Positions 1 through 6,345 of a stretch of 7,036 bases of DNA are shown one piece after another. The position numbers were made by a program, and so were the translations under genes. Every line of letters starts with the position of its first letter. The first letter of the stretch is position 1. Under the pieces are notes generated by a model that saw only the letters and a list, made by a program, of their open reading frames with translations, was not told the DNA's origin and did not search any database. This stretch comes from an uncultured Lachnospiraceae bacterium (GTDB lineage: Bacteria; Bacillota; Clostridia; Lachnospirales; Lachnospiraceae), in NCBI GenBank assembly GCA_934371475.1, contig CAKRNX010000120.1:1-7036 (forward strand), given 5' to 3'.

Positions 1-923
1 TCCTGCTCAGTCAAAACTTTATTGCATACCGAACAGTGACTTCCCTCTGTCTTCCCATCTGTCTCGCAGGTTGCTTTTACTGCCGGATCTGTTACTTCTT
101 TGTGACCTAATGCTTTTATTTCTTCTGTTCTTGTTTTTTTACATGTCTTACAGGTATAAATCTTCTCTCCAGCATTTTCACAGGTTGCTGCTTTTGTTAT
201 TTTCCCTTCGTTCCAATTATGTCCTGTTGCTTTTATCGTTTTCTGTTCAGTCAGAACTTTATTACATACAGAACAATGGCTTCCCTCTGTCTTTCCATCT
301 GTCTCACAGGTTGCTTCCTCGGCCGGATCTGTTACCGCTTTGTGTCCGGTTGCTTTTATTGTTTTCTGTTCAGCCAGAACTTTGCCGCATACAGAGCAAT
401 GACTTCCCTCTGTTTTTCCATCTGTTTCGCAGGTTGCTGCTACTGCCGGATCTGTTACTGCTTTGTGTCCGGTTGCTTTTATTGTTTTCTGCTCAATTAG
501 CACTTTATTGCACACAGAGCAATGGCTTCCCTCTGTCTTTCCCTCTGTCTCACAGGTTGCCTCTACTGCCGGATCTGTCACCGCTTTGTGCCCTGTTGCT
601 TTTATTGTTTTCTGCTCAATTAGCACTTTATTGCACACAGAGCAATGGCTTCCTTCTGTCTTTCCCTCTGTCTCACAGGTTGCTTTCACTGCCGGATTTG
701 TCACTGCTTTGTGTCCTGTCGCTGGAATAGTCTCTGTCTTTGTTGTTCTGCAATTCTGACAGGTATATGTTTTTACTCCAGGCTCTGTACAGGTAACCTG
801 TGTCGTTATCTTTCCGGCGTCCCAGTTATGTTCTTTTTTCGGAATCGTTTTGCCTGCTTCTATAGTTGCTCCGCAGTCTTTGCAGATTTGATCTCCCGTA
901 TATCCCTCTTCTTTACAGGTTGC
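1..923 (-). repeat. Eight tandem Cys/His repeat units within the CAP protein
   Basis: On the minus strand, units begin at 923, 797, 683, 560, 437, 314, 188 and 74, with lengths of 42, 38, 41, 41, 41, 42 and 38 codons; the last is cut by the window edge. Each complete unit has Cys at position 3, a CxxC pair near 13-17 and a His (usually GH) near 29-32. Typical landmarks are ATCET.G, HCSVC and IKATGHKAVTDPA. Units 683-561 and 560-438 differ at about 7 of 123 nt, indicating recent duplication. Repeats with ATC..G, CxxC and ATGH landmarks are common in large exported proteins of gut Firmicutes; their function is not established from this sequence. Confidence 0.92.
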
Positions 924-2147
924 ATCTTTTGCATTTTTCAGTTCAACATTTGGATGACCGGTAACCTGAACAGTCCTTGTATCTGTAAAGCCGCCATAAG
1001 TTGCTGTAATTTCTGCCGTTCCTTCATGGACACCTGTAACATTTCCTGTATTATTAACATTTGCAGTTTTTGTGTCCGATGACGTCCAGCTTACTTCAGA
1101 CAATGGCTCCATCTTCCAGCCATATCCGGTTAAAGCAAACTCTACCTGCATGCTGTTTTTTGCTGCAAGCGGTTCTGTCAAATCCGTCATGCCAGCCACG
1201 ATCTTTGCATCTTTAACTTCTACTGTCTGAATACAGTTATCTATGGCAGGCCCGGCACTTTCATCTAATACTGCATGTGAAGTTCCCAAATTATAATCCG
1301 CATTTTGTTGTGATGTGAATTCTCCGGCAGTAGTCGTTGAATATTGTGCGTTTGCATTAATAAATGTTGCAAGACCAACATAATCATTATCCGGATCAAT
1401 CATCTGCGTATAATGACCTGTTGTTTTACCTGTATTTTCCACCCAGTCTGTTTTTTCTCTATACCACTGTTCCACTCCCTGGAGAAATTTCTTTGTATTA
1501 TTCCATGCCAGAACCTCTCCGCAGCTTTTGATGCCATTTGGAGAACTTATTGCAAAACAATCATAACCATTTAATCTTACATGCTGTCTGTAAACAGACG
1601 CTTCTGCTGCACGTATTCTGGCAATATATTCCAAATCTGAGGACCATTTAATCGGCACATAATCAGATGATGTAAGATTTCTGCTCTCATTCCGCGGATC
1701 CCTTATTCCCTCATCACATGCTTCTTTTCGGATTGCATTGATACGATCCAGTGCATTCTGCATATCCGTAATATAGCTTCCTCTTATACCAAGAAACGTC
1801 CTGTCGGTTTTTGCTGTTGTAACATCTGTTTGGAGAACTGAATTTGAACTTCCCCAGTTAATATTTCCACCGAAAATAGTTGGGGTATCTGCATTCTCAC
1901 TTCCTGCCGAAAACAATTCTTCTGCACTCTGATCCGAAAAATCTTCTGCTGCTTCATCTGAATCATCTTCATCTACAGATATCCCGTCATCTTGCTGCCG
2001 TTCCTCCGGGGCTTCCACTTCCACCTTCAGTTCGTCTTCATCTGTAACTTCTACAGGTATTGTTTCGTCTTCTGCATATACCGGCACAACCACACTTGCC
2101 GAAACCATTGTCATGCTTATCAGAAGAGCTACAAGTTTCTTTTTCAT
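1..2147 (-). CDS. Secreted CAP-domain protein with Ig-like domain and Cys-rich tandem repeats (C-terminus beyond window)
   Basis: The frame is open from ATG 2147-2145 to the left edge (715 codons), so the C-terminus and any wall anchor are not seen. AGGAGG at 2160-2155, 7 nt upstream, fixes the start. Residues 1-25 form a signal peptide (KKK, hydrophobic core, V-Y-A before Glu26). Residues 26-80 are an acidic linker. Residues about 125-275 resemble a CAP/SCP domain: NAIRKE (137-142), His189, Glu211 in CGEVLAW, and GHYTQM (244-249) with His245, which match the usual CAP cavity His/Glu/His positions; Cys197 and Cys209 could pair. Residues about 308-395 read as a BIG2-type Ig-like domain (VSWTSSDTKTANV, then TGVHEGTAEITA). 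From about residue 409 there are repeats with C, CxxC and GH. An exported or surface role is likely; substrate or partner is unknown. The gene lies 64 nt downstream of the aminotransferase on the same strand, with no convincing promoter of its own. Confidence 0.9.
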   Translation of the reverse strand, partial: MKKKLVALLISMTMVSASVVVPVYAEDETIPVEVTDEDELKVEVEAPEERQQDDGISVDEDDSDEAAEDFSDQSAEELFSAGSENADTPTIFGGNINWGSSNSVLQTDVTTAKTDRTFLGIRGSYITDMQNALDRINAIRKEACDEGIRDPRNESRNLTSSDYVPIKWSSDLEYIARIRAAEASVYRQHVRLNGYDCFAISSPNGIKSCGEVLAWNNTKKFLQGVEQWYREKTDWVENTGKTTGHYTQMIDPDNDYVGLATFINANAQYSTTTAGEFTSQQNADYNLGTSHAVLDESAGPAIDNCIQTVEVKDAKIVAGMTDLTEPLAAKNSMQVEFALTGYGWKMEPLSEVSWTSSDTKTANVNNTGNVTGVHEGTAEITATYGGFTDTRTVQVTGHPNVELKNAKDATCKEEGYTGDQICKDCGATIEAGKTIPKKEHNWDAGKITTQVTCTEPGVKTYTCQNCRTTKTETIPATGHKAVTNPAVKATCETEGKTEGSHCSVCNKVLIEQKTIKATGHKAVTDPAVEATCETEGKTEGSHCSVCNKVLIEQKTIKATGHKAVTDPAVAATCETDGKTEGSHCSVCGKVLAEQKTIKATGHKAVTDPAEEATCETDGKTEGSHCSVCNKVLTEQKTIKATGHNWNEGKITKAATCENAGEKIYTCKTCKKTRTEEIKALGHKEVTDPAVKATCETDGKTEGSHCSVCNKVLTEQ

Positions 2148-2211
2148 CAACCATCCTCCTGATCTTATCTTTCGTATTGTCGTGTATATTACATTTTATA
2201 TTTTACCCCGA

Positions 2212-3402
2212 TTACAGGGGTTGTAAAGATGTAAATTCTCTCAGTTTCGTCAGTCTCCGCAGAGCTTCATCCAGCGTTTCTTTTTCACGTGCAAAATGCA
2301 GACGGATCAGATTATTTACATCTTCTTTGAAAAAACTGGAACCAGGAACAGCGGCTACTCCTATGTTCCTGATCATCCATTCGCAGAATTCCAGATCAGT
2401 AAATCCCTGAAACTGTGGAAGTTCCAGAAATTCTGCAATATTGATCAATACGAAATACGTTCCCTGTGGAATATTGTGTTTCAATCCAATGCGATCCAGT
2501 CCACCGAGAAAATAATTTCTTTTTTCCGTATAAATTTCCAGAAGTTTATTATAATATTCTTCCGGAAATTTCAGCCCGGCAGTAGCAGCTTCCTGAAGTG
2601 GTGCTGCTGCCCCTACAGTCAGAAAATCATGAACCTTTTTTGCTGCTTCAATAACATATTCCGGTCCGATCAAATAACCAAGTCTCCATCCTGTGATGGA
2701 ATAAGTCTTAGAAAGAGAATTACAGGTGATCGTATGATCATACATACCTGGAAGAGATGCCATACAGACATGTTTATTTGGTGCATATACCATATGCTCA
2801 TAAACTTCATCTGTCACAACAAAAGCATCATATTTCACAGCAAGTTTTCCAATCGCCATCAATTCATCTTCCCGAAATACTTTTCCGCATGGATTAGACG
2901 GATTACAGACAATGATCGCCTTTGCGCCATCACGGAACCCCTGTTCTACCAGACTGATATCAAATTCATATTCCGGTGGAACAAGCGGGATGTAAATCGG
3001 ATCCGCACCTGAAAGGATTGCATCTGCACCATAATTTTCATAAAATGGTGAAAATACCATCACTTTATCACCAGGATTACAGATTGTCATCATGGCACAC
3101 ATCATAGCTTCTGTTCCGCCGCAGGTCACAACAATTTCTTTGTCCGGATCAATCGTTCTGTGAATCGCTTTACCCTGTTTTTCTGCCAGTGCTTCTCTGA
3201 AATTCTGTGCCCCGAAAGTTACAGAATACTGATGAGGTCCTTTGTATGCAGCCTCTGCCAGTGCATCCATAATTTCTTTCGGCGGATCAAAATCCGGAAA
3301 GCCCTGCGATAAATTTATTGCTCCATATTCATCGCTGATACGTGTCATCCTTCGAATGACAGAATCTGTAAATGTTCCCACTCGTTTGCTCAATTCAGGC
3401 AT
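2212..3402 (-). CDS. PLP-dependent class I/II aminotransferase
   Basis: This 396-residue protein has the usual length and layout of a fold-type I aminotransferase (COG0436 type), a cytoplasmic enzyme moving an amino group between an amino acid and a 2-oxo acid through pyridoxal phosphate. Visible landmarks are NLSQGFPDFDPP (30-41), the NPSNPCG loop with Asn170, TDEVYEH with Asp198 and Tyr201 that contact the cofactor, SLSKTYSITGWRLGY with the Schiff-base Lys232 and Arg240, and RLHFA with Arg367, the expected substrate-carboxylate arginine. The N-terminal motif resembles kynurenine/methionine aminotransferase-like members, but the substrate cannot be assigned. The start is supported by GAGGA at 3415-3411, 8 nt upstream of ATG. 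No key residue is missing. A promoter lies directly upstream and the CAP gene follows after 64 nt. Confidence 0.95.
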   Translation of the reverse strand: MPELSKRVGTFTDSVIRRMTRISDEYGAINLSQGFPDFDPPKEIMDALAEAAYKGPHQYSVTFGAQNFREALAEKQGKAIHRTIDPDKEIVVTCGGTEAMMCAMMTICNPGDKVMVFSPFYENYGADAILSGADPIYIPLVPPEYEFDISLVEQGFRDGAKAIIVCNPSNPCGKVFREDELMAIGKLAVKYDAFVVTDEVYEHMVYAPNKHVCMASLPGMYDHTITCNSLSKTYSITGWRLGYLIGPEYVIEAAKKVHDFLTVGAAAPLQEAATAGLKFPEEYYNKLLEIYTEKRNYFLGGLDRIGLKHNIPQGTYFVLINIAEFLELPQFQGFTDLEFCEWMIRNIGVAAVPGSSFFKEDVNNLIRLHFAREKETLDEALRRLTKLREFTSLQPL

Positions 3403-3433
3403 TTTTTATCTCCTCTACTTTAGAATTAATAAA

Positions 3434-3462
3434 ATTATACCCCCCTCCTGTAAAGCTTGCAA
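3434..3462 (-). promoter_or_regulatory. Sigma-A-type promoter for the aminotransferase
   Basis: Reading the minus strand, TTGCAA (3462-3457) is followed by a 17-nt spacer and a consensus TATAAT (3439-3434), about 30 nt before the start codon. The spacer ends in a run of six G directly against the -10 box, which is unusual. No operator is recognised. Confidence 0.75.
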
Positions 3463-3545
3463 CTCCAACCCTAAGCACAGCATCAAATATTACCTGTACA
3501 CAGCTACTGGCGACAAGAAGTTTTCTTTTCTGGATTTTGCAATTC
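3463..3545. other. Core of divergent intergenic region between the two promoters
   Basis: The whole gap from 3403 to 3626 separates divergent genes. Its outer parts hold the two promoters and ribosome binding sites. The central 83 nt have no ORF with a start and ribosome binding site on either strand, and no tRNA-like or strong hairpin structure was seen. It may hold operator sequence or be a dispersed intergenic repeat; neither can be shown from one copy. Confidence 0.5.
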
Positions 3546-3574
3546 TTGTTAATTCTTTCTGAATATGCTATTCT
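3546..3574 (+). promoter_or_regulatory. Extended -10 promoter for the MNT-HEPN operon
   Basis: TTGTTA (3546-3551) is separated by 17 nt from TATTCT (3569-3574). A TG at 3566-3567, one base before the -10 hexamer, makes an extended -10 element. Transcription would start near 3581, leaving a leader of about 45 nt before the MNT start codon. No inverted repeat that would clearly serve as an autoregulatory operator overlaps it. Confidence 0.65.
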
Positions 3575-3626
3575 ATATAAAAACCTGCCTGTATACTTCC
3601 TGTATCAGAAATGGAGGTCATTGAAA

Positions 3627-3917
3627 ATGAAGTATAATCTGCCAGATCGGATGTTAAGAGAACTTTCCTCTTTTGCCCGAAAATATTCCATAAATAAGAT
3701 CGTATTATTCGGCTCGCGTGCGCGAGGCACCAATACGGAAAGAAGCGACATTGATATTGCTGTATATGGAGGAGATTTTGACAGTTTTTACTGGGCTGTC
3801 AAAGAAAAGACAAACTCTCTTCTGATGTTTGATATTATACAGGCAGATTCATCAGTTTCAGATGATTTAAAAAAAGAAATTCAAAAGGATGGTGTTGTAA
3901 TTTATGAAAAAGCTTGA
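3627..3917 (+). CDS. MNT-type minimal nucleotidyltransferase, putative antitoxin of a HEPN-MNT pair
   Basis: A 96-residue single-domain nucleotidyltransferase of the DNA polymerase beta superfamily. GSRARG (29-34) and SDID (40-43) form an exact GSx10DxD signature with metal-binding Asp41 and Asp43; Asp69 in LMFDII is the likely third carboxylate. In characterised MntA-HepT pairs, such proteins neutralise the HEPN toxin by transferring AMP onto a tyrosine next to its active site; that role here is inferred from family and context. The frame is open further upstream, but ATG 3627 is chosen because GGAGGT (3613-3618) sits 8 nt before it and the N-terminus then matches family length. The 3' end overlaps the HEPN gene by 14 nt, implying co-transcription and probably translational coupling. 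An alternative reading is an HI0073-like nucleotidyltransferase of unknown substrate. Confidence 0.9.
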   Translation: MKYNLPDRMLRELSSFARKYSINKIVLFGSRARGTNTERSDIDIAVYGGDFDSFYWAVKEKTNSLLMFDIIQADSSVSDDLKKEIQKDGVVIYEKA

Positions 3918-4311
3918 GAACTTTTCCAACTGTCTATCCATATTAAAAAATGCCGACTTTAAGCTTGCAGAAACAAATGATATCTACCGAACCGGTATCA
4001 TTGGTCAGTTTAACCTTACTTTTGAACTTGCATGGAAAGCTTTGCAGGAAACAATGAAATTGCATGGTGTAAATGAAGCATCTACCGGATCTCCAAGAGA
4101 AATCCTACAACGGGCTTACAAAATCGGTTTTTTAAACGACTCTGCTGTATGGTTACTGATGTTAAAAAAAAGGAACACATCCGTTCATATATATAATGAA
4201 GAAGAAATCGATGAAATGATCATGTTGATTCGTGACAGCTTTCTTCCTGCATTCACTGACCTTGAGCAGATTCTTAAAGAAAAACTCAACGAAGCAGAAG
4301 GTAGCTGGTAA
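3904..4311 (+). CDS. HI0074-type HEPN protein (NTase substrate-binding-like), putative RNase toxin
   Basis: A 135-residue, predicted all-helical protein matching the HI0074 / nucleotidyltransferase substrate-binding family: FELAWKALQE (40-49), SPREILQRAY (63-72), WLLMLKKRNTSVHIY (83-97). Arg90, His95 and Tyr97 give an intact RX4HXY motif. In HepT-like HEPN toxins, Arg and His form the RNase site and the Tyr is modified by the MNT partner. Members of the HI0074 branch are less well characterised, so toxin activity is inference. ATG 3904 is the first possible start after an in-frame TAA at 3898-3900. Its only Shine-Dalgarno-like match (AAAGG, 3884-3888) is about 15 nt away, so translation probably depends on coupling to the overlapping MNT gene. 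A strong hairpin follows the stop codon. Confidence 0.88.
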   Translation: MKKLENFSNCLSILKNADFKLAETNDIYRTGIIGQFNLTFELAWKALQETMKLHGVNEASTGSPREILQRAYKIGFLNDSAVWLLMLKKRNTSVHIYNEEEIDEMIMLIRDSFLPAFTDLEQILKEKLNEAEGSW

Positions 4312-4322
4312 TAAATAACTGA

Positions 4323-4352
4323 AATGAGGGAACCCTTACCGGTTCCCTCATT
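4323..4352. terminator. Bidirectional hairpin terminator between convergent genes
   Basis: AATGAGGGAACC (4323-4334) and GGTTCCCTCATT (4341-4352) form a perfect 12-bp stem with a 6-nt loop. It lies 11 nt after the HEPN stop and 22 nt beyond the recombinase stop. The minus-strand transcript continues into a T-rich stretch after the stem, while the plus-strand tail is poorer in T, so termination is probably more efficient for the recombinase direction. Confidence 0.8.
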
Positions 4353-4374
4353 CTAGTATTATGTAAGTTAACTG

Positions 4375-6105
4375 TCATTTTATTTTTATACTTTCCAGAA
4401 TTATACTCCTGTCGGATGCCTCAGCCAATAACGTATCACTAACTTTTTCCGGATGACTGATAAAATCTTCCAGACGAATTCGAAAGCGTATTGTAATCTG
4501 CCCTTCAACTATATCAATTCTCTCAACCAGCTTATCCACAAGAACTCTTTTAGTCTGAGGATCTGCCTCCAGAAACACCTGCTGCCATGTGGAGATTTGT
4601 TTCCGAAGATATCCCCTCTCGGAAATAGATACATCCATATTTTTTAATTTGTCTTCTTTCTGTTTTATTGCCTCTTGTTGTTTACTGCAGGCTTCCTTCT
4701 GCTTGTCAATCAATCTTACAAGATCCTCCAGTGCCAGAGGATAATCTCCCGTCATGGCATGAGGAATATTTTCTTCCATGACGTCGATTTTCTTTTTAAT
4801 CTTTAAAAGATCCTGTTTTTCTTTTTCCAGTTCAGTTCTCGCTGCTTTCTTTTCTCTTTGTTTATTTATCTCTATTTCCCGAAAGACATCATCATTTTTC
4901 TGTAATTTTCCTATGTACTCGGAGATTACGCTAAAGACAATCGGTTCAACTTTATCAGCCCTGTAATACCATCTTCCGGGATGCATGGCTCCACTCCATG
5001 TATTCTGACATCTGTATAGTCCAATTTTTTTGGCTCGTTTTTCACCGGTATCCTTTATTTTCCAATAATTATACCTGCTCCCATTTGTCAGCTTTCGCCC
5101 ACAATATCCGCAATACAGAACATCAATAAGAGCCAGCGTACCCATATTACTTTTCATTACTGTTATGTTCGGATCTTTGTGTTCATCTGTTTTTATTATA
5201 CCGTCAGCTCTTCTCTTTCTTATATCCTGTACCCGGTTCCAGATGTCAACATCTATAATGGCAATTTCCGGATTACGTTCATCTGAAATTATCCAATTGT
5301 CGCTTCTGAGCTTATGATACACTCCGTCAACGCGAGTCCGCCGGTTATATGAAGTATATCCGGCATATATGGGATTAGTCAGGATACTTGTAACCGTTCC
5401 TGTCTTCCAGATATCATTTGATGCCATATTCTTATATTTTTCGTGACTATTTAGGATTTTTGTTATCTTTGTAGAGCCGTATTCTTTCTGCAGGGCCAGA
5501 CCGTAAATAAATGTAACTACTTCAGCCTGCTCCGAAATGATAACCAGGTGTTTCAAAGCTCTGCCGTGCTTGCTTATTTCTCCGGAATACTCCAGTGCAT
5601 AACCATAAGGAGCTTTTCCGCCAAGAAATCGCCCTTTCTGAACAAGCTTCTTTGCAGTATCTTTTACTCGCATGCCAGTATCCGAACTGCTTTTCTGTGC
5701 GCTCCCGTAACGAAGCGCCAGAACCATCTGCCCCATAATGTCATCTGTTTCCGGAGAAATACAGCCATCCTTGACCGTATAAATGTCAACACCATATTTT
5801 TTGAGAGTCATTACATATGCGCCAATCTCCCACATTAGCCTGCCTACACGATCATCTTTATAGACAACCAAAATATCATACTCGCCATTCCGTGCATCCT
5901 GCAAAGCCTCCTGCAGAATATCTCGTTTTGCCACTGTATTTTTATATCCACTGTTACTGCCTTCAAAGTATTCCTTCTTGTCCAGTACCCAGTCTGTATG
6001 CTCACCTATATAATCTAATACAATTTGCCTCTGTATATCCAGATCTCCATCTGCATCCAGCTGCTGATTGGAGCTCACGCGTAACAGCATTCGTACTCTT
6101 TTCAT
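4375..6105 (-). CDS. Large serine recombinase (site-specific integrase/resolvase family)
   Basis: A 576-residue recombinase of the large serine family, which binds DNA, cuts att-type sites through a phosphoserine link and rejoins them. The N-terminal catalytic domain (about 1-150) shows LLRVSSNQ with nucleophile Ser11 and Arg9, and KDDRVGRL with Asp85, Arg86 and Arg89. Residues about 160-300 carry the recombinase DNA-binding domain (GGKAPYGYA, then TSILTNPIYAGY). A zinc-ribbon region follows with Cys332 and Cys335 in YCGYCGRKL and Cys366 in YRCQN. A charged coiled coil spans about 405-490, and the C-terminus matches the usual ending (VDKLVERIDIV). The expected Tyr before the RVS motif is Leu7, and a fourth zinc Cys is not visible. 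The frame could open at TTG 6135, but ATG 6105 has a near-perfect ribosome binding site. The target site and cargo are unknown. Confidence 0.93.
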   Translation of the reverse strand: MKRVRMLLRVSSNQQLDADGDLDIQRQIVLDYIGEHTDWVLDKKEYFEGSNSGYKNTVAKRDILQEALQDARNGEYDILVVYKDDRVGRLMWEIGAYVMTLKKYGVDIYTVKDGCISPETDDIMGQMVLALRYGSAQKSSSDTGMRVKDTAKKLVQKGRFLGGKAPYGYALEYSGEISKHGRALKHLVIISEQAEVVTFIYGLALQKEYGSTKITKILNSHEKYKNMASNDIWKTGTVTSILTNPIYAGYTSYNRRTRVDGVYHKLRSDNWIISDERNPEIAIIDVDIWNRVQDIRKRRADGIIKTDEHKDPNITVMKSNMGTLALIDVLYCGYCGRKLTNGSRYNYWKIKDTGEKRAKKIGLYRCQNTWSGAMHPGRWYYRADKVEPIVFSVISEYIGKLQKNDDVFREIEINKQREKKAARTELEKEKQDLLKIKKKIDVMEENIPHAMTGDYPLALEDLVRLIDKQKEACSKQQEAIKQKEDKLKNMDVSISERGYLRKQISTWQQVFLEADPQTKRVLVDKLVERIDIVEGQITIRFRIRLEDFISHPEKVSDTLLAEASDRSIILESIKIK

Positions 6106-6110
6106 CTGAT

Positions 6111-6118
6111 CACCGCCT
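6111..6118 (-). promoter_or_regulatory. Ribosome binding site that decides the recombinase start
   Basis: AGGCGGTG, continuing as GATC, matches the AGGAGGTGATC anti-16S complement with one mismatch. Its core sits 7 nt upstream of ATG 6105. This favours the ATG over the in-frame TTG 30 nt earlier, which has no comparable site. Confidence 0.75.
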
Positions 6119-6139
6119 ATTATTTGCTCACACAAACAA

Positions 6140-6164
6140 TTGAGGAGGTATTCCGCCTCCTCAA
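6140..6164 (-). terminator. Hairpin between the small ORF and the recombinase (terminator or attenuator)
   Basis: On the minus strand, TTGAGGAGG (6164-6156) and CCTCCTCAA (6148-6140) form a perfect 9-bp stem with a 7-nt loop, followed by TTGTTTGTG. The T-tract is broken, so termination would be partial. It lies 7 nt past the small ORF's stop codon and about 20 nt before the recombinase ribosome binding site, where it could limit read-through into the recombinase. Confidence 0.55.
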
Positions 6165-6171
6165 CATGCCA

Positions 6172-6345
6172 TTACTCATTTCCACTTGCCCTTCCCAAAG
6201 AATCCCTTAACGCTCCGTAAAGGATTGCTCTTACCTCCTGCAGAATCTTCTCTCCATCAATTTTAAGATTCCTCGGAAATTCAACAATCACTTTCTCTCC
6301 TGACGGATTCTGCTTTTCAATACGTTTATACGTTGATTCCTTCAT
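6172..6345 (-). CDS. Unrecognised 57-residue protein upstream of the recombinase
   Basis: ATG 6345-6343 to TAA 6174-6172 on the minus strand encodes a small charged protein beginning MKESTYKRIEKQNPSGEKV and ending GRASGNE. I do not recognise it. The middle (VIVEFPRNLKIDG) could form a short beta-hairpin and EKILQEVRAILYGALRDSL an amphipathic helix. No signal peptide or membrane segment is present. GAGG at 6360-6357 lies 11 nt upstream, a weak ribosome binding site. It is on the recombinase strand, 66 nt away, with a hairpin between. Position next to a serine recombinase makes a directionality-factor or control role thinkable, but nothing in the sequence shows it. The reading continues upstream for nine further sensible codons before a TAA, so the gene may be the remains of a longer one. 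Confidence 0.5.
   Translation of the reverse strand: MKESTYKRIEKQNPSGEKVIVEFPRNLKIDGEKILQEVRAILYGALRDSLGRASGNE

Noticed and set aside
1..923. CRISPR array
   Set aside because: The repeats are long, diverged, in frame and coding, with no short identical repeat and unique spacer pattern.
71..1082. Plus-strand ORFs rich in Leu, Phe, Ser and Cys across the repeat region
   Set aside because: They are antisense shadows of the minus-strand tandem repeats. Their apparent repeats mirror the repeat units, and they lack suitable ribosome binding sites.
2148..2211. Separate promoter for the CAP gene
   Set aside because: AT-rich -10-like strings are present, but none has a believable -35 box at a proper distance.
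2205..2221. ACCCC / GGGGT inverted repeat overlapping the aminotransferase stop codon, as a terminator
   Set aside because: The stem is only 5 bp and the minus-strand sequence after it is A-rich, not T-rich, so it does not fit an intrinsic terminator.
2296..3012. 238-codon plus-strand ORF
   Set aside because: It is antisense to the well-supported aminotransferase; the product has no recognisable domain and is low-complexity in Phe, Ile and Ser.
3372..3626. Upstream in-frame extension of the MNT protein (85 extra residues)
   Set aside because: It would overlap the aminotransferase start and its promoter, and lacks a ribosome binding site. ATG 3627 has a strong GGAGGT and gives the usual family length.
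6106..6135. TTG start for the recombinase ten codons upstream
   Set aside because: It lacks a good ribosome binding site, and its extra codons include the near-perfect site that serves ATG 6105.
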